A stretch of DNA of 7,527 nt from Paludibacteraceae bacterium (lineage in GTDB: Bacteria > Bacteroidota > Bacteroidia > Bacteroidales > Paludibacteraceae), in assembly GCA_947445425.1 (NCBI GenBank), contig CANFFA010000101.1, positions 1-7,527 of the forward strand, written 5' to 3'. Below, one piece after another: positions 1 through 5,658 of the stretch (position 1 is the first letter of the stretch; every line of letters begins with the position of its first letter). The translations under genes were made by a program, and so were the position numbers. Under the pieces are notes generated by a model. That model did no database searches. It saw only the letters and a list, made by a program, of their open reading frames with translations, and was not told the origin of the DNA.

Positions 1-387
1 AAGTGTATATTCGCGTTGAATTTCATTGCTGACCGGAACAAAACAATTATCAGTTTTTATCATTTGATAAATTACGCCCCAATCAGGAATTCCACCCAGG
101 TTTCGATCATCAATGAATAAATCAGCCATCAATTTGCGGGGTTGAATGTCATTTTCCATTTTTTCAGGATAATTGGTGTTAATGGCATAAAATTCTAGTC
201 CACGGGCACGGCAGAATTCTACAGCAGCACTTAACTCCTCACCTTCACGAACTGTCCAAAGAATGAGTTGGTGATGAAACTCATCTTGTATACGCTTTAA
301 AGTGTCAATTGAAAATGGAATTAACTTTCCTATAGCAGGATATTCGTGAGTAACGATGGTTCCGTCAAAATCTACAGCGATGATCAT
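1..387 (-). CDS. HAD-superfamily hydrolase (BT0820-like), 3' end cut by window edge
   Basis: The frame is open from an ATG at 387 down to base 1, giving 129 residues with no stop, so the C-terminus is missing. It starts MIIAVDFDGT, in which D6 and D8 form HAD motif I (nucleophile and acid/base aspartates). T45 in LILWTVRE fits motif II, K85 in PRKLMADLF fits motif III, and D93-D94 in FIDDRN fit the metal-binding motif IV. The compact layout with no large cap insertion, and the LFIDDRNLGG...PDWG ending, resemble the small BT0820-type HAD proteins of Bacteroidota. The family is expected to be a cytosolic Mg-dependent phosphohydrolase; the substrate cannot be read from the sequence. It lies 79 bp after the membrane-protein gene on the same strand, with no TAnnTTTG box seen in between, so cotranscription with recR is plausible. 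A degenerate 8-bp repeat array lies just upstream of the start codon. Confidence 0.88.
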   Translation of the reverse strand, partial: MIIAVDFDGTIVTHEYPAIGKLIPFSIDTLKRIQDEFHHQLILWTVREGEELSAAVEFCRARGLEFYAINTNYPEKMENDIQPRKLMADLFIDDRNLGGIPDWGVIYQMIKTDNCFVPVSNEIQREYTL

Positions 388-466
388 AATGTTGATTTGA
401 AAATTTGAATATGTAAGGATTTGAAAATTACTTGGATTAGTCTTATGTTTTTGCTCTTTAATCTAT
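388..466. other. Intergenic spacer between HAD gene and membrane-protein gene
   Basis: This 79-bp spacer holds the 8-bp-period array at 394-433. I see no terminator hairpin and no TAnnTTTG box in the minus-strand direction. Confidence 0.6.
394..433 (-). repeat. Degenerate 8-bp-period tandem array upstream of the HAD start
   Basis: On the plus strand the units are GATTTGAA (394-401), AATTTGAA (402-409), a deviant TATGTAAG (410-417), GATTTGAA (418-425) and a decayed AATTACTT (426-433). The 12-mer GATTTGAAAATT occurs exactly twice, at 394-405 and 418-429, 24 bp (three units) apart. Read in the sense of the HAD gene the unit is TTCAAATY, and the array ends 6 bp before the ATG. It may be a short intergenic repeat family or a 5'-UTR element; the function is unknown. 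Confidence 0.6.
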
Positions 467-916
467 CTACTCTTCAGGTTCTTCTATACTTAAATCTGAA
501 TAAATTTTTGATTCAGTAGGTTTGCAGAATAAAAGTGCAATGGCTCCAATACCAGCGCAATAGATTAATGAAATGTTACTGCGAAGAATATAAAATACGA
601 TAATGCTTGCCAATAATCCTATTCCAATGGCTAATAAACGTAGTTTTGCTCCTTTTTCGTATGCACTGTATTTTATTTTCTCGTCTTCAATCAAACTCCA
701 TTTTTTAGTCATTTTGAAAAAAAGACCCAATGCCAATGGAATTGAAATCAACATGTAAAGTATCACTAGACTGGATAAAGTAATATTTAAAGGGTCTTTA
801 GGACCATAACTAACATCCCTGCTCATATTGACAATGTAGCCACCCAAGGTTGTTAGTATTGTGGCCGAATAGATATAATAATAAAATTGAGTGATACTTT
901 TTAAAGTCTTTTGCAT
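467..916 (-). CDS. Small four-helix integral membrane protein, function unknown
   Basis: The chosen ATG at 916 gives 149 residues beginning MQKTLKSITQFYYY. An in-frame TTG at 991 would add 25 polar residues and overlap the recR end by 26 bp; it is less likely. Four hydrophobic segments are visible at about 11-29, 45-67, 92-111 and 113-131. They are separated by a short charged loop (MTKKWSLIEDEKIKYSAYEKGAKLR, about 69-93) between helices 2 and 3, and the protein ends in an acidic tail (IEEPEE). There is no signal peptide with a cleavage site, no catalytic motif and no transporter signature that I recognise. It lies 49 bp downstream of recR on the same strand and is probably in the same transcript. 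Location in the inner membrane is inferred; no function can be assigned. Confidence 0.75.
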   Translation of the reverse strand: MQKTLKSITQFYYYIYSATILTTLGGYIVNMSRDVSYGPKDPLNITLSSLVILYMLISIPLALGLFFKMTKKWSLIEDEKIKYSAYEKGAKLRLLAIGIGLLASIIVFYILRSNISLIYCAGIGAIALLFCKPTESKIYSDLSIEEPEE

Positions 917-965
917 ATTGTTTGTTATTAATTGAAATTTATGTCGTACTGTCTGCTCGTTTACT

Positions 966-1589
966 TTATTTAAATGAATTGGTAAATTCAACCCTGTTCA
1001 AAATTGATCTCCCAAGTGTTATTTCATCTGCATATTCCAATTCGTCGCCTATGGCTATTCCCCTTGCAATGGTTGTAATTTTGATGTTTAAAGGGGCTAA
1101 CTTTCTAAATATGTAAAAGTTAGTCGTATCGCCTTCCATCGTGGTACTCAAAGCAAGGATGATTTCTTTAATATGGTCGGTTGTAACCCTTAGAATTAGA
1201 CTTTCAATTTCTAAGTCACTAGGACCAATTCCATCCATTGGAGAGATGATTCCTCCCAAAACATGATACAAGCCCCTGAACTGCTGCGTGTTTTCTATGG
1301 ACATTACATCCTTTATATTCTCTACTACACAAACCGTTTGATGATCTCTTGCAGGATTACTGCACAAATGACATATCTCTGTGTCGGAAATATTATGACA
1401 TGATTGACAATACTGTATCTCTTTTCGAAGTTGAATAAATGCATTCCCAAATATTTCGACCTCTTGCTCTGATTGTTTTAAGAGGTGAAGTACCAATCTT
1501 AGTGCCGTTTTTCTACCGATACCGGGTAGCTTTGAAAACTCATGCACTGCGTTTTCGAGTAAAGAGGATGAAAATTGATGACTACTCAT
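966..1589 (-). CDS. recR: Recombination mediator protein RecR
   Basis: The product is 207 residues, the usual RecR length. In order it shows a helix-hairpin-helix ([10 protein letters not shown], about 20-29), a C4 zinc finger (C61, C64, C73, C76), a Toprim domain opening VCVVEN with acidic E90, the LGG at 111-113, TMEGDTTN at 150-157, and the C-terminal Walker-B-like [15 protein letters not shown] stretch. RecR, with RecO and RecF, loads RecA onto SSB-coated gapped DNA in cytosolic recombinational repair. I chose the ATG at 1589 because [25 protein letters not shown] matches the family N-terminus. A GTG at 1691 in the same frame would add 34 residues translated from intergenic repeat-like sequence and cross the candidate promoter box. 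The gene is first in a minus-strand cluster and divergent from yihA. Confidence 0.97.
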   Translation of the reverse strand: MSSHQFSSSLLENAVHEFSKLPGIGRKTALRLVLHLLKQSEQEVEIFGNAFIQLRKEIQYCQSCHNISDTEICHLCSNPARDHQTVCVVENIKDVMSIENTQQFRGLYHVLGGIISPMDGIGPSDLEIESLILRVTTDHIKEIILALSTTMEGDTTNFYIFRKLAPLNIKITTIARGIAIGDELEYADEITLGRSILNRVEFTNSFK

Positions 1590-1610
1590 TTCTTGTTTTT
1601 CAATGGGCTG

Positions 1611-1618
1611 CAAATTTA
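1611..1618 (-). promoter_or_regulatory. Candidate Bacteroidota -7 box for recR
   Basis: On the minus strand this reads TAAATTTG, a perfect match to the TAnnTTTG -7 consensus used by the primary sigma factor in Bacteroidota. It lies 21 bases upstream of the recR ATG, which implies a 5'-UTR of roughly 15 bases. No good -33 TTTG lies at the usual spacing, so the call rests on the box and its position alone. Confidence 0.45.
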
Positions 1619-1640
1619 CGAAAAAATCGATGAAGAAAAG

Positions 1641-1661
1641 AATTAGCAATTCACAATTAAT
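1641..1661. repeat. Three 7-bp units, AATT-based
   Basis: Three consecutive units read AATTAGC, AATTCAC and AATTAAT. They lie upstream of the recR candidate promoter. This resembles the AATT-rich short tandem spacers I associate with Bacteroidota intergenic regions, but three degenerate units in AT-rich DNA could be chance. Confidence 0.35.
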
Positions 1662-1717
1662 CGGTCCCTTTTGTAAATGAATCACCGCCACTATTGTGCT
1701 TAGCCAAAAGAATTTTA

Positions 1718-1737
1718 CCGATTGTTCTTAAAATCGG
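1718..1737. promoter_or_regulatory. Inverted repeat, possible operator upstream of the yihA -7 box
   Basis: CCGATT (1718-1723) and AATCGG (1732-1737) are perfect 6-bp inverted arms around an 8-base spacer. The repeat ends 11 bases before the yihA -7 box, where a repressor or activator could bind in the -33 region. The arms are short, and T-rich sequence follows (GCATTTTTAG), so a weak terminator or coincidence are alternatives. Confidence 0.25.
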
Positions 1738-1748
1738 GCATTTTTAGC

Positions 1749-1756
1749 TAATTTTG
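1749..1756 (+). promoter_or_regulatory. Candidate Bacteroidota -7 box for yihA
   Basis: TAATTTTG matches the TAnnTTTG -7 consensus. It lies 68 bases before the yihA ATG, implying a leader of about 60 bases. The nearest upstream TTG (1722-1724) is 24 bases away, somewhat longer than the usual gap of about 19-21, so the -33 element is weak or absent. Confidence 0.5.
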
Positions 1757-1824
1757 TACGTTTTTTATGCAAAATGAAATTCGTTTTTTATGTTTACTAA
1801 TTACTTGATTTCTTAATATATACC

Positions 1825-2424
1825 ATGGAAATAAAATCTGCCGAGTTTGTAATCAGTAATACTGATTACCACAAGTGCCCTGAAAGTACGATGCCAGAAT
1901 ACGCCTTTATTGGACGTTCGAATGTTGGTAAATCTTCGCTTATCAATATGTTGTGTAATCGAAAGGATTTGGCCATGACCTCTTCTAGACCCGGTAAAAC
2001 TTTGCTGATCAATCATTTCTTGATTAATGACAATTGGCATTTGGTCGATTTGCCAGGCTATGGTTATGCAACTACTGGCAAGGTAATGCGTGGGAAATTA
2101 CAAGACATTATTGAGAGCTATATTCTGTACCGTGAACAATTGACTAATTTATTTGTATTGGTAGACAGTCGCCATGAACCTCAGAAAATAGATTTAGAAT
2201 TTATGGAGTGGTTGGGTGAATGTGGAGTCCCATTTTCTGTAGTATTCACTAAGTTAGATAAAATGTCTAATTCCAAAGGCAAGGAAAATACGAAGGCTTA
2301 TCTTGATAAATTACAAGAAAGTTGGGAAGAATTACCACCGGTTTTCTATACCTCCTCCGAAAAAAGATTGGGTAGAGAGGAATTGTTGAATTATATTTCA
2401 GAGGTGACAAAATCATTAAAGTAG
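1825..2424 (+). CDS. yihA: Ribosome biogenesis GTP-binding protein YihA/EngB (YsxC)
   Basis: The product is 199 residues, the normal size for this TRAFAC-class GTPase. All G motifs are present: G1 GRSNVGKSS (30-38), the G2 region SSRPGKT with T59, G3 DLPGYGYA (75-82), G4 TKLD (142-145) and G5 TSSEK (176-180). The SRPGKT and DLPGYGYA sequences are diagnostic for YihA/EngB against Era or Der. The protein acts in the cytosol in late assembly of the 50S ribosomal subunit and is essential in several bacteria. The ATG at 1825 is the only sensible start, since the N-terminus MEIKSAEFV matches the family and AT-rich leader lies upstream. It stands alone on the plus strand, divergent from recR and 82 bp before the lipoprotein gene. 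Confidence 0.97.
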   Translation: MEIKSAEFVISNTDYHKCPESTMPEYAFIGRSNVGKSSLINMLCNRKDLAMTSSRPGKTLLINHFLINDNWHLVDLPGYGYATTGKVMRGKLQDIIESYILYREQLTNLFVLVDSRHEPQKIDLEFMEWLGECGVPFSVVFTKLDKMSNSKGKENTKAYLDKLQESWEELPPVFYTSSEKRLGREELLNYISEVTKSLK

Positions 2425-2467
2425 ATAAGTTAAGAGATTAAGATACGAATTTGATCGCTTATCAATC

Positions 2468-2506
2468 ATTGGCAAATTGGCATATTATTAAATTAGCATA
2501 TTAAGT
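2468..2506 (+). repeat. Degenerate 8-bp-period array abutting the FISUMP lipoprotein start
   Basis: Units are ATTGGCAA (2468-2475), ATTGGCAT (2476-2483), a deviant ATTATTAA (2484-2491), ATTAGCAT (2492-2499) and a final ATTAAGT that runs into the ATG at 2507. With its TTATCAAT left flank (from 2459) it aligns to the array at 5615-5654. Over the 35 bases starting at GGCA I count 29 identities, with a 4-base gap just before them. There is no Shine-Dalgarno motif, so the array itself forms the translation initiation region. Confidence 0.65.
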
Positions 2507-3451
2507 ATGAAAAGGAATTTAAATTTAGCTTTGTTAGGCATGGTTTTATTTTTCACTGCTTGCGCAAAAAAAGAGGAACCACAAACACTACCCATTTTAA
2601 CGACTATGGCTGTAAATACCATTATGCAAAGTAGTGCACTATCGGGTGGAAATGTAACAAGTGACGCAGGTACACCTATAATTGCAAGGGGTATTTGCTG
2701 GAGTGTGACTGTCAATCCAACGATTGACAATAATAAAACTTTAGATGGGGTCGGGATGGGACCTTTTACAAGTTCTATGCCCACGCTTAATCCAGGAACT
2801 ACTTATTATTTAAGAGCTTATGCTACCAATGCCAATGGTACGGCCTATGGAAATGTATTTAAATTTAGCACTTTGGCTTTGGCGACTTCCATAACGGATC
2901 GTGACGGAAATACTTACCAAACAGTTAACATCGGTACGCAAACATGGATGGCTGAAAATTTAAAAACGACTAAGTACCGCACGGGAGAAGATATTTCGAA
3001 TCCAAAAGATTCTACTTCTTGGAAAACTGCCAGTTTTGGTGCATGGTGTAATAATAATAACGACACGACCAATGGCAGAATATATGGCAGATTGTATAAT
3101 TATCTTGCCATTACTGATGCTAGGAATATTGCACCCATTGGGTGGCATGTTGCTTCTCAGGCTGAATGGACTACTTTGGTAAATTATTTAGGTGGAGAAA
3201 GTATTGCAGGAGCAAAGTTAAGAGGTTCAAGTGGCTTCAATGCTTTGCCTGGGGGTGATCGTGATCCTAGTGGTGCTTTTGGGGAAGTTGGAGGGGAGGC
3301 TTATTGGTGGAGTACTACTGAAAATACGACTACGCTTCCCATAGCAGTTTGGTATTGGTACACCAGTACTACTAAAACAAGGGCTTATAAATACTATGAT
3401 AGCAAGGGCTATGGATTTTCGGTTCGTTGCATAAAGGATAAGGTTTTATAA
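2507..3451 (+). CDS. Surface lipoprotein with Fn3-like and FISUMP domains
   Basis: The product is 314 residues. It starts with a lipoprotein signal peptide ending FFTAC, so C19 would be the lipidated residue. The residues after it, AKKEE, resemble the lysine/acidic surface-export signal described for Bacteroidota lipoproteins, so the protein is probably outward-facing. Residues about 30-126 form a beta-sandwich of the Fn3-like kind common in this phylum (ALSGGNVTSDAGTPIIARGICW, then TLNPGTTYYLRAYATNANGTAYGN). Residues about 130-310 form the Fibrobacter succinogenes major paralogous domain: TWMAENLKT (W147), GRLYNY, PIGWHV (W213), GAKLRGSSGF, YWWSTTE and the ending SVRCIKD (C308). The family is extracellular and its biochemical role is not established; adhesion or ligand binding are guesses. 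It precedes the permease gene by 53 bp on the same strand, but functional linkage is unproven. Confidence 0.9.
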   Translation: MKRNLNLALLGMVLFFTACAKKEEPQTLPILTTMAVNTIMQSSALSGGNVTSDAGTPIIARGICWSVTVNPTIDNNKTLDGVGMGPFTSSMPTLNPGTTYYLRAYATNANGTAYGNVFKFSTLALATSITDRDGNTYQTVNIGTQTWMAENLKTTKYRTGEDISNPKDSTSWKTASFGAWCNNNNDTTNGRIYGRLYNYLAITDARNIAPIGWHVASQAEWTTLVNYLGGESIAGAKLRGSSGFNALPGGDRDPSGAFGEVGGEAYWWSTTENTTTLPIAVWYWYTSTTKTRAYKYYDSKGYGFSVRCIKDKVL

Positions 3452-3504
3452 ATTATTTATATTTCTCAATTGACTAAAGTAAATTCCGCTTTCAAAATGT
3501 ATTC

Positions 3505-4536
3505 ATGAACCAGAATCAAGAAAATACTATCAAAAAGTTTTCTTTCAACGCAAGGTTTTGGAAGTTTTCCACCCTTTCCGTTTTATGTTTAATGCTTTTC
3601 CTCGTCGATTTGGCTTGGGGAAGCATTTCCATTTCTATGAAAGAAATATTGAATGTGTTTTTTGGAAATCGTGGATCTGAAATCAATACAGAGATTTTAC
3701 TTAATTTTCGATTGCCCAAAGCAATTACTGCGATATTGGCTGGCGCATCTCTTTCAGTAGCAGGCTTGTTAATGCAAACACTTTTTCGCAATTCACTTGC
3801 AGATCCTTACCTTTTAGGAATCAGTTCAGGTGCTAGTTTAGGCGTAGCCTTGATGATGATGGCCAGTACAATTTTACCTATTTCTTTGGTTTGTAGTGGG
3901 TGGAGTTTAATCGTTTCTGCTATTGTTGGTGCTTCTGTTGTTTTATTACTTGTGGTCGCTGTCTCTTTTAAGGTGAACAATGCAGTATCGCTGCTCATTG
4001 TTGGACTTATGTTTGGAACCATTGCTGGCTCATTGGTAGGCGTATTGCAGATTTTTAGTACTCCTGATACCGTTAAGCTTTTTGTAATGTGGACTTTTGG
4101 CAGTTTGAGTGCCGTAACTTGGAAGTATATGCAAGTACTATTACCAGTAGTTTTATTTGGCTTAGGATTGGCTTTCTATTTACAAAAAAAACTCGATGGC
4201 CTTTTGCTTGGCGAAAATTATGCTCGTGGCCTTGGAATTTCAATTGTCAATACTCGTTTTTTTATTGTGTTGGCCACAGGTGTTTTGGCTGGAGGCGTAA
4301 CAGCATTTACTGGACCTATCGCTTTTGTTGGCGTTGCCATTCCACACATTGCGCGTGGGCTTTTTCGTACCGCTATCCATAAAATACTACTGCCTGCTTG
4401 TGTGCTACTGGGCGCTACTTTATTGTTGCTTTGCGATATTATTACGCAAATACCAACTTATACTTTACCCATTAATACCATCAGCGCACTTTTTGGTGCA
4501 CCGATTATTATTTGGATTGTGCTAAAAAGAAGATGA
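3505..4536 (+). CDS. FecCD/BtuC-family ABC transporter permease
   Basis: The product is 343 residues, normal for the family, and almost wholly hydrophobic with about ten membrane helices expected. Family hallmarks are RLPKAITAILAGASLSVAGLLMQ (69-91), RNSLADPYLLGISSGA (95-110), the cytoplasmic coupling segment FVGVAIPHIAR (274-284) that docks on the ATPase, and the C-terminal ALFGAPIIIWIVLKRR. These permeases form homodimers that import ferric siderophores, heme or cobalamin; the substrate cannot be read from this sequence. The start is ATG 3505. An ATG at 3497 in another frame stops after three codons. No TAnnTTTG box or riboswitch-sized leader lies in the 53-bp spacer, so transcription probably comes from upstream or from an unrecognised promoter. 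The ATPase gene follows 49 bp later. Confidence 0.95.
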   Translation: MNQNQENTIKKFSFNARFWKFSTLSVLCLMLFLVDLAWGSISISMKEILNVFFGNRGSEINTEILLNFRLPKAITAILAGASLSVAGLLMQTLFRNSLADPYLLGISSGASLGVALMMMASTILPISLVCSGWSLIVSAIVGASVVLLLVVAVSFKVNNAVSLLIVGLMFGTIAGSLVGVLQIFSTPDTVKLFVMWTFGSLSAVTWKYMQVLLPVVLFGLGLAFYLQKKLDGLLLGENYARGLGISIVNTRFFIVLATGVLAGGVTAFTGPIAFVGVAIPHIARGLFRTAIHKILLPACVLLGATLLLLCDIITQIPTYTLPINTISALFGAPIIIWIVLKRR

Positions 4537-4585
4537 TTTTTGTCACCACAATAAATGATGAAAACGCACTAAAAATAAACGATTC

Positions 4586-5560
4586 GTGTCAATACTAACT
4601 ACCCATCAACTTTCAATTGGTTATTCTAAAAATAGAAAAACCGTTCCTGTTCAAACAAGTCTTGATCTAGAACTCAAGGCAGGTGAATTGGTTTGTTTGA
4701 TTGGTCCTAATGGCAGTGGAAAATCTACACTTTTACGTACCATGGGTGGCTTACAGCAATCCATAGCTGGTCTTGTGTCTATTGATGGTCAGGATATTGC
4801 GTCATTTACACACTTGGAAAGAGCCATGCAAATTGCTTTGGTGTTAACTGAAAGAGTGGAGGTTGAAAATGCTACAGTCTACCAAATTGTTGCATTGGGT
4901 AGGCATCCCCATAATAATTGGTGGGGAAGTATGGATGAGGATTCAGATGGTTTAGTGCGTAAGGCTTTGAAAATGGTTCATTTAGAACATAAAATTGATT
5001 CACCTTTGAATGAACTTTCTGATGGAGAGCGGCAGCGTGCTATGATTGCAAAAGCATTGGCACAAGATACGCCCATTATACTATTGGATGAACCTACTGC
5101 GCATCTTGATTTACCCAATCGGGTGGAAATTATGCTTTTGCTTCATAAATTGGCACATGAAACTCAAAAGTCAATTCTCCTTTCAACGCATGAGCTTGAT
5201 TTGGCACTTCAAGCCGCTGACCGAATTTGGTTGATGAGTGTCGACCAGGGTGTGGTGTGTGGTGTACCTGAGGATTTAGTATTTAATGGTAGTTTTAATC
5301 GTGCTTTTCAAAGTAAAGCCTTTGTTTTTAATGCTGCCAATGGAAACTTTTCGATGAACTACCCGATGTCAAAATCAGTTTCAGTTTTTGGTGATAAAAC
5401 CCGTATGTATTGGACATTGAGAGCTTTGGCAAGGGCTGGATTTAGCGTGGAACAAGATGCAGGGGTGATCATTGAAGTAACAGAGAAGGACTGGAGGATG
5501 CAAGCTGAGTCCTATCAAAGCATTGAAGATCTACTGGCTGCATTGAATTTAAAGTATTAA
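4586..5560 (+). CDS. FecE/BtuD-family ABC transporter ATP-binding protein with C-terminal extension
   Basis: The product is 324 residues. It shows Walker A GPNGSGKST (40-48), signature LSDGERQR (144-151), Walker B IILLDEP (164-170), D-loop AHLD (172-175) and switch H202 in STHE. It should energise the adjacent FecCD-type permease at the inner membrane for uptake of an iron complex, heme or corrinoid. Two oddities are visible. At the Q-loop the sequence reads LVLTERV, so E89 stands where glutamine is usual. About 70 residues after 255 (FSMNYP to the end) exceed the usual length of about 255 and include ALARAGFSVEQDAGVIIEV, which looks like a small regulatory or dimerising domain. The start must be GTG 4586: an in-frame TGA sits at 4559-4561 with no ATG between, and the frame reads VSILTTHQLSIGY from there. 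Confidence 0.95.
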   Translation: MSILTTHQLSIGYSKNRKTVPVQTSLDLELKAGELVCLIGPNGSGKSTLLRTMGGLQQSIAGLVSIDGQDIASFTHLERAMQIALVLTERVEVENATVYQIVALGRHPHNNWWGSMDEDSDGLVRKALKMVHLEHKIDSPLNELSDGERQRAMIAKALAQDTPIILLDEPTAHLDLPNRVEIMLLLHKLAHETQKSILLSTHELDLALQAADRIWLMSVDQGVVCGVPEDLVFNGSFNRAFQSKAFVFNAANGNFSMNYPMSKSVSVFGDKTRMYWTLRALARAGFSVEQDAGVIIEVTEKDWRMQAESYQSIEDLLAALNLKY

Positions 5561-5658
5561 AATAATTTACTTTTTTCTGCGTTAATGAATGACAATGCCT
5601 GTATCTTATTTATCAATGGCACATTGGTATATTATTTAATTAGCACATTTATATTACA
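5561..5658. other. Intergenic region before the TonB-dependent receptor
   Basis: This 98-bp spacer contains the 8-bp-period array in its right half. No TAnnTTTG box, strong hairpin or riboswitch-sized structure is evident. TACTTTTT at 5568-5575 is only a poor -7 match. Confidence 0.5.
5615..5654 (+). repeat. Degenerate 8-bp-period array upstream of the TonB receptor start
   Basis: Units are AATGGCAC (5615-5622), ATTGGTAT (5623-5630), a deviant ATTATTTA (5631-5638), ATTAGCAC (5639-5646) and ATTTATAT (5647-5654). The ATG follows four bases later. Unit order, including the deviant third unit and the TTATCAAT left flank (5610-5617), matches the array at 2468-2506, so the two are related copies rather than independent AT-rich sequence. 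Confidence 0.65.

Larger units (their letters stand above)
1590..1824. other. Divergent regulatory region between recR and yihA
   Basis: These 235 bases separate two divergently read genes. They hold a candidate -7 box for each direction (1611-1618 minus, 1749-1756 plus), three 7-bp units at 1641-1661, and an inverted repeat at 1718-1737. The hexamer AATCGG occurs at 1659-1664 and 1732-1737, and its complement CCGATT at 1718-1723. I see no gene or structured RNA here. Confidence 0.6.

Noticed and set aside
917..991. Longer membrane protein starting at TTG 991
   Set aside because: It would overlap the recR end and add a polar segment with no family support; the ATG at 916 is simpler.
1590..1691. 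Longer RecR starting at the in-frame GTG 1691
   Set aside because: The 34 extra residues do not resemble RecR, and their coding DNA includes the AATT spacer repeat and the candidate recR promoter box. The ATG at 1589 gives the family-typical N-terminus.
2424..2463. GATAAG/CTTATC inverted repeat after yihA as a terminator
   Set aside because: Six-base arms separated by 28 bases and no T-run following; too weak to call.
2425..2506. TACGAATTTG as a -7 box for the lipoprotein gene
   Set aside because: The TA and TTTG parts are four bases apart instead of two, so it does not fit TAnnTTTG.
3452..3504. Cobalamin or other riboswitch ahead of the permease
   Set aside because: The 53-base spacer is far too short. 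The 82-base and 98-base spacers before the lipoprotein and receptor are also too short for a cobalamin aptamer, and no conserved core is seen.
3516..4022. Antisense open frames under the permease
   Set aside because: Reverse-strand shadows of a hydrophobic gene; no family resemblance or start context.
4089..4525. Overlapping plus-strand open frames inside the permease
   Set aside because: They are rich in W, C and F and lie in the +1/+2 frames of a clear FecCD gene; no independent start context or motif.
4555..4572. Mini-ORF MMKTH before the ATPase gene, as a leader peptide
   Set aside because: Five codons, no repeated regulatory codons and no attenuator-like hairpin; likely chance in AT-rich DNA.
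2468..5654. CRISPR array
   Set aside because: The repeats are 8-bp degenerate tandem units without unique spacers, and there are no cas genes.
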